NCBI RefSeq assembly: GCF_023023025.1
Contig: NZ_CP095481.1
Coordinates: 2,790,001-2,854,000 of the forward strand
From: Amycolatopsis sp. WQ 127309
GTDB lineage: Bacteria; Actinomycetota; Actinomycetes; Mycobacteriales; Pseudonocardiaceae
Reading direction: 5' to 3'
DNA length: 64,000 bases
Shown here: positions 32,412 to 40,467 of the stretch, one piece after another
How positions within the stretch are numbered: position 1 is the stretch's first letter
How the letters are laid out: every line of letters begins with the position of its first letter
Notes under the pieces: generated by a model
What the model was told of the DNA's origin: nothing
The model's database searches: none
The model's input: only the letters and a program-made list of their open reading frames with translations
Made by a program: the position numbers and the translations under genes

Positions 32412-33992
32412 ATGACCGAGCTGGGCACTGTGCCGCCACCAGCGGCCTCGGAATCCGACGAGCAAGCGCTGCTGCATCGACTTCGAAACGGTGAGGACGC
32501 CGCGTTCGGGGAGTTGTTCGAGCTGCACGCCGCCGCCGTCCGGAGACTCGCGCAGAGCCTGGCGTCCGACCGGTCCGAGGCCGAGGACATCACCGCGGAG
32601 ACGTTCTTCCGCGTGCTGCAGGCACTGCGCCGCGGGTCCGGTCCCCGGGACTACGTCCGCGCCTACCTGCTCACCGTCGCCCGCCGGGTGTCGTGGGAGT
32701 GGCACGGCGCCCGCCGCGACGTCCCGGTCTCCGACGACGAGCTGAACTTCCGCGCCGGCGCCGGGGCGGACACCCACGCCCGCACCGCCGAGCACACGCT
32801 GATCACGACGGCGTTCACCAGCCTGCCCGAGCGCTGGCGAACCGTGCTGTGGCAGACCGAGGTCGAGGGCGAGCAGCCCGCCATGGTCGCCACCCACTTC
32901 GGGCTGAGCGCCAACGCCACCGCGGCGCTGGCCCGCCGGGCCCGCCAGGGGCTGCGCGCCGCCTACCTGCAGGCCCACCTTTCGGTGAACCGCGGGCCGG
33001 ACTCGTGCCGCGCGGTCGTCGAGAAGCTCGGCGGCTTCACCGCGGGCAGCGTCACCGGGGCCGAGGCCGAGCGGATCAAGGCGCACCTGCACGGCTGCCC
33101 GTCGTGCCGCGCCACCCAGGACGAGCTGCGCGACGTCTGCTCGTCGCTGCGCGCGCACGCCGGCGTGCTGGTGCTGCTGGTGCCGGCCGCGGGTGCCGCG
33201 GTCAGCGGCAGCGGCGTGCTGGCCGGGCTCGGCGCCACCGTCAAGGGCGTCCTGGTCGGCTCGAAGGTCAAGATCGGGCTCGCGCTGGCGTCGACCGCGG
33301 CCGTGGGGGCCGTCGGCGTCGCCGCCGGGCCGGTGCTGTTCGGCTCGACGCCGGTGCAGGACGTCGGGCTGACCGGCGGCGCGCCGGAGCTCGTGGTCGC
33401 GCCGCCGAGCGAGACGCACCAGCAGCCGCCGCCCCAGCCGCAGCAGGACCCGCGGATCGGCATCGGCGTGCTCAACGGCCGCGGTACCGGGATCACCGTC
33501 CCGGGCCGGGCGGCCCGCAGCACCGGGCACCGGCAGCTCGGCGCGAACGAGGTGCCGAGCGTGCCGGGCGGCGGCGACGTCCCGGGCGGTACCACCTCCG
33601 GGGACACCGGCAACGGGACCGGCGGGCTCGTCGCCCCGCGCGACGACGAGGAAGCCCCCTCGACGTTCAGCGCGCCCGACCACTCCTCGACGTCGCCGCG
33701 GCTCGACACGGAGACGCCGAGCCCGGACCTGACCATCACCGAGTCGAGTGACCCCGACGACCCGGACGAGCCGGAGAGCGCCGACGCGCCCGAGCTGTCG
33801 TCGACGGACCGCCCGACGGGTTCGCCGACCGTGACGACCAAGCCGGAGCCCTCCGGCGGCGACTCCGCGACCGCGGAACCCTCGACCTCGGTGACGCCGA
33901 CGTCGGGGAAGCCGTGCCCGAGCAGCAGCACCGAAGTCACCGATTCGGGCGAATCGTCGGATTCGACCGCGTTCACATCGTCGGGCTCCTGA
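32412..33992 (+). CDS. ECF sigma factor fused to zinc-finger, membrane and Ser/Thr/Pro-rich module
   Basis: A 526-residue fusion. Sigma region 2 is about residues 25-95 (FELHAAAVRRLAQSLASDRS, then the DITAETFFRV motif). Region 4 is about 135-190 (PAMVATHFGLSANATAALAR). A zinc-finger H-x3-C-x2-C follows, with His225, Cys229 and Cys232 (HLHGCPSC), as in anti-sigma factors. Two hydrophobic segments (about 250-275 and 288-315) then lead to a Ser/Thr/Asp/Pro-rich extracytoplasmic tail of some 200 residues. Such ECF factors keep their inhibitor in cis and may be freed by proteolysis. ATG 32412 is placed 11 nt after GGAGGAGG. Confidence 0.88.
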   Translation: MTELGTVPPPAASESDEQALLHRLRNGEDAAFGELFELHAAAVRRLAQSLASDRSEAEDITAETFFRVLQALRRGSGPRDYVRAYLLTVARRVSWEWHGARRDVPVSDDELNFRAGAGADTHARTAEHTLITTAFTSLPERWRTVLWQTEVEGEQPAMVATHFGLSANATAALARRARQGLRAAYLQAHLSVNRGPDSCRAVVEKLGGFTAGSVTGAEAERIKAHLHGCPSCRATQDELRDVCSSLRAHAGVLVLLVPAAGAAVSGSGVLAGLGATVKGVLVGSKVKIGLALASTAAVGAVGVAAGPVLFGSTPVQDVGLTGGAPELVVAPPSETHQQPPPQPQQDPRIGIGVLNGRGTGITVPGRAARSTGHRQLGANEVPSVPGGGDVPGGTTSGDTGNGTGGLVAPRDDEEAPSTFSAPDHSSTSPRLDTETPSPDLTITESSDPDDPDEPESADAPELSSTDRPTGSPTVTTKPEPSGGDSATAEPSTSVTPTSGKPCPSSSTEVTDSGESSDSTAFTSSGS

Positions 33993-34105
33993 ACAGCGGT
34001 GATCAACTCCGCGCGGCGGGATGTCCGATTCCGCTCTCGCGCGGGTGTGGCCGCGCAAGGTACCGTTGTGCTGCTCATCTTGCGGGCGGCCCGGGAGGCT
34101 ACTGA

Positions 34106-34546
34106 ATGAACCGGCTGGTGCGCGGCGAAGACGGCCGCGACTGGGTGGTCCGTGCCCAGATGGAATGGCGGGCCCCGGCCACGGCCGACGACTTCGAGCA
34201 CGACGTCGCGGGCAGCTACGGCCCCGGCATCGCGATGATCGTCGTGACCGTGCTGCTGGCCGTGATCCTCGTGGTCTGGACGCCTGACCAGGTCAGCGTG
34301 CCGGCGTGGGTGCTGCTCGGACTGCTGCTGATCATGCTGTTCTTCCCCCTGCGGTGGATCCTGCGCCGGCCGTGGACGGTCGTCGCGGAGACCGAGGGCG
34401 ACATGACCGGCGACCGGCCGTCCGAGCGCTGGGTCGGCACCATCCGCGGCATGTTCACCGTGCAGGGCGAGGTCAAGAAGATCTCCAAGACCATCCAGCG
34501 GCACTCGCTGCCGGACTTCGACGGGCCGCTGCACCCGGTCGAGTAG
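34106..34546 (+). CDS. Conserved two-helix actinobacterial membrane protein
   Basis: A 146-residue protein. A soluble N-part has the motif MEWRAPATADDFEHDVAGSY, two membrane helices are at about residues 41-61 and 66-86, and a cytoplasmic tail with TVVAETEGDMTG and ERWVGTIRGMFTVQGEV follows. The pattern recurs in Pseudonocardiales and mycobacteria-like genomes, but no function is known. It lies 39 nt upstream of the Fpg/Nei glycosylase gene. Confidence 0.65.
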   Translation: MNRLVRGEDGRDWVVRAQMEWRAPATADDFEHDVAGSYGPGIAMIVVTVLLAVILVVWTPDQVSVPAWVLLGLLLIMLFFPLRWILRRPWTVVAETEGDMTGDRPSERWVGTIRGMFTVQGEVKKISKTIQRHSLPDFDGPLHPVE

Positions 34547-34585
34547 CCGGTACCGGTTTGCGGCCGAAAGGGTGAGACTGGGGGC

Positions 34586-35446
34586 ATGCCCGAGCTACCC
34601 GAGGTCGAAGCGCTGGCCCACTTCCTGCGGGAGAACGCGGTCGGCCGGACGATCTTCCGGATCGATGTCGCATCGTTGAGCGTGCTGAAGACGGCGACCC
34701 CGCCGTGGACCGACCTGCACGGCCGCGAGATCACGGGCGCGACCCGGCACGGCAAGCACCTCGACGTCGTCGCCGGTGACCTGCACCTGGTCGTCCACCT
34801 GGCCCGCGCGGGCTGGCTGCGCTGGTCGGACGGGCTGTCCGCGACCCCGCTCAAGCCGGGCAAGGGCCCGATCTCGCTGCGCGTGCACCTCGAGTCCGCC
34901 ACCGGGCCGGGGTTCGACCTGACCGAGGCCGGCACCAAGAAGGGCCTCGCGGTGTGGATCGTCAAGGACCCGCAGGAGATCGCGAGCGTCGCCCGCCTCG
35001 GCCCGGACGCGCTGGCGCTGGACGCCACGCAGCTGCGGGAGCTGTTCGCCGGGAGGAACACCCGGCTGAAGTGGGCGCTGACCGACCAGTCGCTGCTCGC
35101 CGGCATCGGCAACGCCTACTCCGACGAGATCATGCACCGCGCGAAGCTCTCGCCGTACGCCACGATCGGCAAGCTCGACGAAGGCGCGCTGGAGGTCCTC
35201 GCCGAGGCGATCCACGAGATCGAGTCCGACGCCGTCGAGCGCTCGGTCGGCCAGAAGGCGGCGCGGCTCAAGGGCGAGAAGCGGTCGGGTCTGCGCGTGC
35301 ACGCCCGCACCGGGCTGCCGTGCCCGGTCTGCGGCGACACGATCCGCGAGATCTCCTTCGCCGACAAGTCGTTCCAGTACTGCCCGACCTGCCAGACCGG
35401 CGGCAAGCCGCTGGCCGACCGCCGGATGTCCCGCCTGCTGAAGTAG
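34586..35446 (+). CDS. Fpg/Nei-family DNA glycosylase/AP lyase
   Basis: A 286-residue repair enzyme. The start MPELPEVE gives Pro2 (catalytic N-terminal amine after Met removal) and Glu3. GNAYSDEIMHRAKLSP near residue 175 is the helix-2-turn-helix, and a C-terminal zinc finger with C-x2-C...C-x2-C is seen in CPVCGDTIRE and YCPTCQTGG. These enzymes excise oxidised bases and nick the abasic site. It is a mycobacterial-type Nei/Fpg relative rather than classical MutM. It probably shares a transcript with the upstream membrane protein. Confidence 0.9.
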   Translation: MPELPEVEALAHFLRENAVGRTIFRIDVASLSVLKTATPPWTDLHGREITGATRHGKHLDVVAGDLHLVVHLARAGWLRWSDGLSATPLKPGKGPISLRVHLESATGPGFDLTEAGTKKGLAVWIVKDPQEIASVARLGPDALALDATQLRELFAGRNTRLKWALTDQSLLAGIGNAYSDEIMHRAKLSPYATIGKLDEGALEVLAEAIHEIESDAVERSVGQKAARLKGEKRSGLRVHARTGLPCPVCGDTIREISFADKSFQYCPTCQTGGKPLADRRMSRLLK

Positions 35447-35745
35447 CGCCGGCGGCGCGTGACACGTGTGGTCACGGCGTCACGGTCCGGATTCCCCCGT
35501 TCGGCCGCACGTGCTGCGCCACCGCGCGTGCGATCTCGGCGGCCCGTCGGCCGGTGCCCGCCGAAAGGGCGTTCTTCCTGGTCATATCCCCGGATGTGGT
35601 GGAACAAGACGCCGCGTCCGCGTGTTGCGCACGGTGACCGGGGTGGCCGTTGTCCGACTCTTAGTAGGGTCGTCCCCACCCTCGGTCGTCACGTTTGAAC
35701 AGAAAGTGGGATCAGGCCTTGCACCCGGTTGGTCGAGCGCAGAGC

Positions 35746-37065
35746 ATGGACGCCGTGTCCGGGTTTCCGCTTGCGCAGATCGTTCCGTGGGGCCTCGCGG
35801 TGCTGCTCGGCATCGCGGTGATCGTGCTGCTGTTCAAGCAGCGGAAGCCGGCCAGCGTCGTCGAGGACGCCATGCTGCAGGCGGTCCACCGGATGTCGAA
35901 AGCCGCGCCGAACCTCCGCTCGGGCCTGGACGAGGACGCCGCCGACAAGATCACCACCCAGCTGCTGCAGATGCTCGACTGCGTCGCCGTCGGCATCACC
36001 GACAGCGAGGGCACGCTGCTGTCGTGGGACGGCGAGGCGAACGAGCACTACGTCGACCTCGTCGACGCGATCAGCGCGGCCATCCGCAAGCACCGCCGGG
36101 AGGTCGTCGCGCACGACCGGATGCCCTGCAACCACCGCGGCACCTGCCGGATGAAGACCGCCGTGATCGTGCCGCTGCTGGTGGAGGGCGAGACCGAGGC
36201 GGCGCTGATCGTCGTCGGCCGGACCCGCGGGCGGCTGGTGCAGATGGCCGACGCCGTCGCGCAGTTCGTCTGCACGCAGTTCGAGCTGTCCCGGCTCGAC
36301 GAGTCGAAGCAGCAGCTGCAGCAGGCCGAGATCAAGGCGCTGCGCGCGCAGATCTCGCCGCACTTCGTCTACAACGCGCTGAACACCATCTCCGCGCTGA
36401 TCCGCACGGACCCGGAAGAGGCGCGAGAGCTGCTTCAGGACTTCGCCGACTTCACGCGCTACTCGTTCCGTTCGTCGGGCATGTTCACCTCGCTCGCCGA
36501 GGAGCTGCGCAACATCGACCGCTACCTGACCATCGAGAACGCCCGCTTCGGCGGCCGGCTCGAGGTGCGGATGAAGATCGCGCCCGAGGTGCTCAGCGTC
36601 GTCGTGCCGTTCCTGATCATCCAGCCGCTGGTCGAGAACGCGGTCAAGCACGGCCTGGCCAGCAAGCCCAGCGGCGGCTGCGTCACGGTGATCGCGCAGG
36701 ACTACGGCACCGAGGCGCTGATCAGCGTCGAGGACGACGGCATCGGCATGGACCCGCGGCGGCTGAAGGACGTCAAGAACGCGCACAGCGCCGGCGCCCA
36801 CGTCGGGCTCGGCAACATCAGCCAGCGGATGCAGCAGGTGTTCGGCAGCGACTACGCGGTGATGGTCGAGACGGCGCCCGGCGCCGGCATGAAGGTGACG
36901 CTGCGGGTGCCGAAGTTCGTCCCCGGCGTCCGCCCGAACATGCCGGACTACAGCTCCGACAACGACAGCGCCGACGTCCCGTCGCAGGGCGTTCCGGCGC
37001 AGCTCAACGGCGCCGAGGCGAACGGCGTCAACGGCACCCGGTCCGGCATCCTCCCCATGGGCTGA
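35746..37065 (+). CDS. LytS/BtsS-like sensor histidine kinase
   Basis: A 439-residue kinase with a single N-terminal membrane helix (about residues 7-27). A GAF-like domain (about 65-185) has three Cys, including a CNHRGTC pair that could bind a metal or sense redox. A His_kinase domain with ISPHFVYNALNTISALIRTD carries the phosphoacceptor His. The HATPase domain has LVENAVKHG and DDGIGMD. The usual five-helix LytS module is absent. It lacks an adjacent regulator gene; the LytTR regulator at 43203-44039 is its likely partner. ATG 35746 is chosen; TTG 35719 and 35695 are in frame. Confidence 0.87.
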   Translation: MDAVSGFPLAQIVPWGLAVLLGIAVIVLLFKQRKPASVVEDAMLQAVHRMSKAAPNLRSGLDEDAADKITTQLLQMLDCVAVGITDSEGTLLSWDGEANEHYVDLVDAISAAIRKHRREVVAHDRMPCNHRGTCRMKTAVIVPLLVEGETEAALIVVGRTRGRLVQMADAVAQFVCTQFELSRLDESKQQLQQAEIKALRAQISPHFVYNALNTISALIRTDPEEARELLQDFADFTRYSFRSSGMFTSLAEELRNIDRYLTIENARFGGRLEVRMKIAPEVLSVVVPFLIIQPLVENAVKHGLASKPSGGCVTVIAQDYGTEALISVEDDGIGMDPRRLKDVKNAHSAGAHVGLGNISQRMQQVFGSDYAVMVETAPGAGMKVTLRVPKFVPGVRPNMPDYSSDNDSADVPSQGVPAQLNGAEANGVNGTRSGILPMG

Positions 37066-37084
37066 ATCCGGCTAGCCTGGCCTT

Positions 37085-37930
37085 ATGAGCGTTACGGACA
37101 AGCTGGCTTCGCGGATCCCGGGTCTGGCCGACCGGGTCGAGCGCAAGGACGTCGTGGCCGTGGTGAAGCTGCACGGGGTGATCACGCCGTCGCCGTCACC
37201 GCTGGCCAGGGGCGCGATCAACCTCAACGCGGTCGAGTCCGCACTGACCAGGGCGTTCGGCCACGAGCGGCTCAAGGCCGTCGCGCTGCTGATCAACTCG
37301 CCGGGTGGCGCGCCGACGCAGTCCGGCCTGGTCGCCGAGCGGATCCGGCAGCTGGCCGACGAGAAGGGCGTGCCGGTCCTGGCGTTCTGCGAGGACGTCG
37401 CCGCTTCCGGCGGCTACTGGCTGGCCTGCGCGGCCGACGAGATCTACGCGCACCGGACGTCGATGGTCGGCTCGATCGGCGTGATCAGCGGCGGCTTCGG
37501 CTTCACCGGGCTGCTGGAGCGCTTCGGCATCGAGCGCCGGCTGCACACGGCGGGCGCGAACAAGTCGCGCCTCGACCCGTTCTCGCCGGAGAAGCCCGAA
37601 GACGTCGAGTGGCTGAAGAAGATGCACACCCAGCTCCACGACCTGTTCGTCAGCTGGGTGAAGGACCGCCGCGGCGACCGCCTGACCGACACCGAGGACC
37701 TCTTCACCGGCGACGTCTGGCTCGGCGCGAAGGCCGTCGAGCTGGGCCTGATCGACGGCCTCGGCAGCCTCCGCCAGATCATCACCGAGCGCTACCCGGA
37801 GGCCGACATCTCGGTGGCCGAACCGAAGCGCCCCCTGCTGGCCCGCCTCGGCATCGGCGCCCCGGCCGCCGCATCCGCGGTGCTCGACGCCGTGACGCAG
37901 AAGGCCGCCTGGTCCCGCTTCGGTCTCTGA
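37085..37930 (+). CDS. S49-family (SppA/SohB-like) peptidase, no signal peptide
   Basis: A 281-residue single-domain serine peptidase. Catalytic Ser108 lies in EDVAASGGYWLAC and Lys160 in HTAGANKSRLDPF, the standard Ser-Lys dyad of S49. INSPGGAPTQSG is the family's turn motif. There is no clear signal or membrane helix, so it may be cytoplasmic or peripheral. S49 enzymes degrade cleaved signal peptides and membrane fragments. A TAGCCT box (37073-37078) 6 nt before the ATG suggests a leaderless mRNA. It separates the LytS-like kinase from other genes. Confidence 0.88.
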   Translation: MSVTDKLASRIPGLADRVERKDVVAVVKLHGVITPSPSPLARGAINLNAVESALTRAFGHERLKAVALLINSPGGAPTQSGLVAERIRQLADEKGVPVLAFCEDVAASGGYWLACAADEIYAHRTSMVGSIGVISGGFGFTGLLERFGIERRLHTAGANKSRLDPFSPEKPEDVEWLKKMHTQLHDLFVSWVKDRRGDRLTDTEDLFTGDVWLGAKAVELGLIDGLGSLRQIITERYPEADISVAEPKRPLLARLGIGAPAAASAVLDAVTQKAAWSRFGL

Positions 37931-37964
37931 CCGAGCTTCAGCTCACCGGCCTCGGGCATAGGGC

Positions 37965-37993
37965 TTGCGAAGACTTCTGAAAAAGTTCAGAAT
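37965..37993 (+). promoter_or_regulatory. Promoter and operator of the toxin-antitoxin pair
   Basis: TTGCGA (37965-37970) and CAGAAT (37988-37993) are spaced 17 bp, and the antitoxin ATG begins 7 nt after the -10, indicating a leaderless mRNA. The inverted repeat TTCTGAA-AAAG-TTCAGAA (37975-37992) fills the spacer and -10, matching autorepression by the antitoxin. Confidence 0.7.
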
Positions 37994-37999
37994 TGAGCC

Positions 38000-38461
38000 A
38001 TGGCCACCACCGAGGTGCAGTGGAGTGAGCTGCAGCGTGATCCCAAGAGCGTCGCTGCGCTCGCCGACGAGGGCGACGTGAGGGTTCGTCGTCGCGATGG
38101 TGCTGCCCTGCTCCTGACCAGGGAGGACCGGGCGAACTCGGCGTCGGAAGGCTCGGTGGCGGCGGCGCGTGCGCTGCGCAACGTGCTGGCGCACCTGCCG
38201 CACGACGTGGCGGCGATGGCTCTTCTCGAAGAGTTTCCGTGGGTGGACGTCCTTCCGGAGGCGGAGCAGGCGCAGTTCGTCCACGACTTCGCGCGCGCCT
38301 TTCAGGCTTCCGCGGAGCTCGGGCAGTGGTCGGTCCTCGCCCAGACGATCACGGAGTGGCGCAGCACCGCCGCCATTCACGCCGATCCGGTACTCGCCGG
38401 CAAGCTCAGCGGCCCGATCGAGGAGGACTTCGGTCCCGTCCCGGGCCCCACGGACGTCTGA
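38000..38461 (+). CDS. Phd/YefM-like antitoxin with C-terminal extension
   Basis: A 153-residue protein. The first about 45 residues (VQWSELQRDPKSVAALADEG then VRVRRRDGAALLLT) have the Phd/YefM DNA-binding fold. The remaining hundred residues, helical and acidic, are longer than classical antitoxins and may wrap the toxin. It is encoded 3 nt ahead of a RelE-like toxin gene, and its promoter contains a 7-bp inverted repeat. It should neutralise the toxin and repress the pair. Confidence 0.78.
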   Translation: MATTEVQWSELQRDPKSVAALADEGDVRVRRRDGAALLLTREDRANSASEGSVAAARALRNVLAHLPHDVAAMALLEEFPWVDVLPEAEQAQFVHDFARAFQASAELGQWSVLAQTITEWRSTAAIHADPVLAGKLSGPIEEDFGPVPGPTDV

Positions 38462-38464
38462 GCG

Positions 38465-38818
38465 ATGCCCGCAAAACGCGGCGATCGCGTTGCTCCGCCG
38501 GCGCGACCTGGTGGCTGGGAGGCCCGCTTCGCGACCTCCGAAGCGGCGAAGGGCTGGGAAGTCCTCTGTCAGGCTGCGAAGTCCAATACGTGGGAAGCGT
38601 GGATCGTCCTCACCGAACGGCCGACGGCTCCGGAGAATCCGGCGCGCCAGCACAAGCTGAAGGGTGCCTTCGCCACGCGTGAGATCGGTGGCCGGGCACT
38701 CGATCAGTGGCAGTACGAAGTAACTGCGGGCGGCCGGATCTGGTACTGCCCCGATCCGAGCAGGCGGACCGTCTGGGTGGTCTTGGCGAGCACCGGGCAC
38801 CCGAAAGGCACCGAGTAG
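38465..38818 (+). CDS. RelE/ParE-like toxin
   Basis: A 117-residue basic protein. The helical N-half with FATSEAAKGWEVLCQAAKSN and the strand-rich end with RQHKLKGAF, QWQYEVTAGGRIWYCPD and TGHPKGTE fit the RelE/ParE toxin fold. RelE members cut mRNA on the ribosome; ParE members poison gyrase. Which applies here cannot be read from the sequence. The frame starts 3 nt after the antitoxin stop. Confidence 0.75.
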   Translation: MPAKRGDRVAPPARPGGWEARFATSEAAKGWEVLCQAAKSNTWEAWIVLTERPTAPENPARQHKLKGAFATREIGGRALDQWQYEVTAGGRIWYCPDPSRRTVWVVLASTGHPKGTE

Positions 38819-38853
38819 CCGCGTCGCCGGTGCTCTCGTAGCCGTCGAGGTCT

Positions 38854-38904
38854 GGTCCCCTAAGTGAATCAGCGCTAGGCTATGTGAATCAGCGCTAGGG
38901 GACC
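38854..38904. promoter_or_regulatory. Nested operator ahead of the acyl-CoA ligase gene
   Basis: GTGAATCAGCGCTAGG is present twice (38864-38879 and 38884-38899, 20-bp period). The pair is enclosed by a 9-bp inverted repeat, GGTCCCCTA (38854-38862) and TAGGGGACC (38896-38904). The ligase ATG lies 21 nt further on. The double TetR protein encoded after the ligase is the likely binder. Confidence 0.65.
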
Positions 38905-38924
38905 GGACCGCAAAGGAGCGGCGG

Positions 38925-40466
38925 ATGCACCTCACGCAGACCCTTCACCAGGCCGTGCAGCAAGGGCCGGACCGGCCGATGACCGAGTTCGGCGAGCGGG
39001 TCCGGACCGTCGGCGAGGTCGCCGGGCGGGTCGCCCGTTTCGCCGGGGCGCTCAAGGAGCTCGGTGTCGGCGCCGGTGACCGCGTCGGGATCCTCGCCCT
39101 CAACTCCGATCGTTACCACGAGTACCTCTTGGCGACGCCGTGGGCGAACGCCGTGCTCAACCCGATCAACATCCGCTGGAGCCCGGCGGAGATCGCCTAC
39201 TCGCTCACCGAATCCGACACGCGCGTGCTGCTCGTCGACGACGCCTTCGTCCCGATGGTGCCGAAGCTGCGCGAAGCCGGCGTGACCACGGTCGTCCACA
39301 TCGGCGAGACGCCGACGCCGGACGGGATGCTGGGCTACGAGGACCTCGTCGCCGGCGCCGATCCGGTGGACGACGCGCGCCGCGGGGGTGACGACCTGCT
39401 CGGCGTCTACTACACCGGCGGCACCACGGGCACGCCCAAGGGCGTCATGCTCAGCCACCGCAACCTGCTGACGTCGGCGCTGGGCAGCCTCGCCACCGGC
39501 CGGTTCCTCACCGCCCGCGGCAAGCTGCTGCACGCCGCGCCGATGTTCCACCTGGCCGACGGCGCGGCCTGGGCGGCCGGGCAGCTCGTCGGCGCCACGC
39601 ACGTGATCGTCCCGATGTTCACCCCGGCCGGCGTGCTCGAGGCGATCAGCGGCCGGGGCGTCACGGACACGCTGCTGGTGCCGACGATGATCCAGCTGCT
39701 CGTCGACCACCCGGACGTCGCGAAGCACGACCTGACGTCGATGAAGCACGTCGTCTACGGCGCTTCGCCGATCTCCGAAGCCGTGCTCGACCGCGCCCGG
39801 AAAGCCTTTCCCGGCGCGGGTTTCGTGCAGGCGTACGGCATGACGGAGCTCTCGCCGGTCGCGACGCTGCTGTCTGCCGAGGACCACGACGACCCGGCGC
39901 TGCGCCGGGCCGCCGGCCGGGCCGCGCCGCACGCCGAGGTCCGGATCGTCGACGTCGACGACGTCGAGGTGCCGCGCGGCTCGGTCGGCGAGATCGTCTG
40001 CCGTGGCGACCACGTGATGCTCGGCTACTGGAACCGGCCGGAGGAGACGGCGACCGCGTTGCGCGGCGGCTGGATGCACACCGGCGACGGCGGCTACATG
40101 GACGAGCGCGGCTACGTCTTCGTCGTCGACCGGATCAAGGACATGATCGTGTCCGGCGGCGAGAACGTGTACTCGGCCGAGGTGGAGAACGCGCTCGCGA
40201 AGCACCCGTCCGTCGCCGCGTGCGCGGTGATCGGCGTGCCGGACGAGCGGTGGGGCGAGCGGGTGCACGCCGTCGTCGTGCTGCTCGACGGCCGGGAGGC
40301 GACCGGCGACGAGCTGCGCGACTTCTGCCGCGAGGCGATCGCGGGCTACAAGGTGCCGCGCACGTTCGAGTTCACCGGCGCCCTCCCGATGTCCGGCGCG
40401 GGCAAGATCCTCAAGCGCGAGCTGCGCAAGCGCCACTGGACCGACGACGACCGCGGGGTCCACTGA
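38925..40466 (+). CDS. Fatty-acyl-CoA / AMP-dependent ligase
   Basis: A 513-residue ANL-superfamily ligase. The P-loop-like motif YYTGGTTGTPKG is at about residues 165-176, A5 is in QAYGMTELSP, A7 in GWMHTGDGG, A8 in VVDRIKDMIVSGGENVYSAE, and the adenylation Lys lies in GAGKILKREL near residue 494. It activates a carboxylic acid, most likely a fatty or aromatic acid, to acyl-AMP and then acyl-CoA. AAAGGAG precedes the ATG. Translation of the next gene begins 1 nt after its stop. Confidence 0.9.
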   Translation: MHLTQTLHQAVQQGPDRPMTEFGERVRTVGEVAGRVARFAGALKELGVGAGDRVGILALNSDRYHEYLLATPWANAVLNPINIRWSPAEIAYSLTESDTRVLLVDDAFVPMVPKLREAGVTTVVHIGETPTPDGMLGYEDLVAGADPVDDARRGGDDLLGVYYTGGTTGTPKGVMLSHRNLLTSALGSLATGRFLTARGKLLHAAPMFHLADGAAWAAGQLVGATHVIVPMFTPAGVLEAISGRGVTDTLLVPTMIQLLVDHPDVAKHDLTSMKHVVYGASPISEAVLDRARKAFPGAGFVQAYGMTELSPVATLLSAEDHDDPALRRAAGRAAPHAEVRIVDVDDVEVPRGSVGEIVCRGDHVMLGYWNRPEETATALRGGWMHTGDGGYMDERGYVFVVDRIKDMIVSGGENVYSAEVENALAKHPSVAACAVIGVPDERWGERVHAVVVLLDGREATGDELRDFCREAIAGYKVPRTFEFTGALPMSGAGKILKRELRKRHWTDDDRGVH

Positions 40467-40467
40467 G

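Noticed and set aside
35459..35475. GTGAC-N7-GTCAC inverted repeat as a kinase operator
   Set aside because: It lies directly after the Fpg/Nei stop and about 270 nt from the kinase start, so neither operator nor terminator role could be supported.
35466..37088. 540-codon plus-strand frame overlapping the LytS-like kinase
   Set aside because: It is a wrong-frame reading rich in Arg and Ala; the kinase motifs lie in the other frame.
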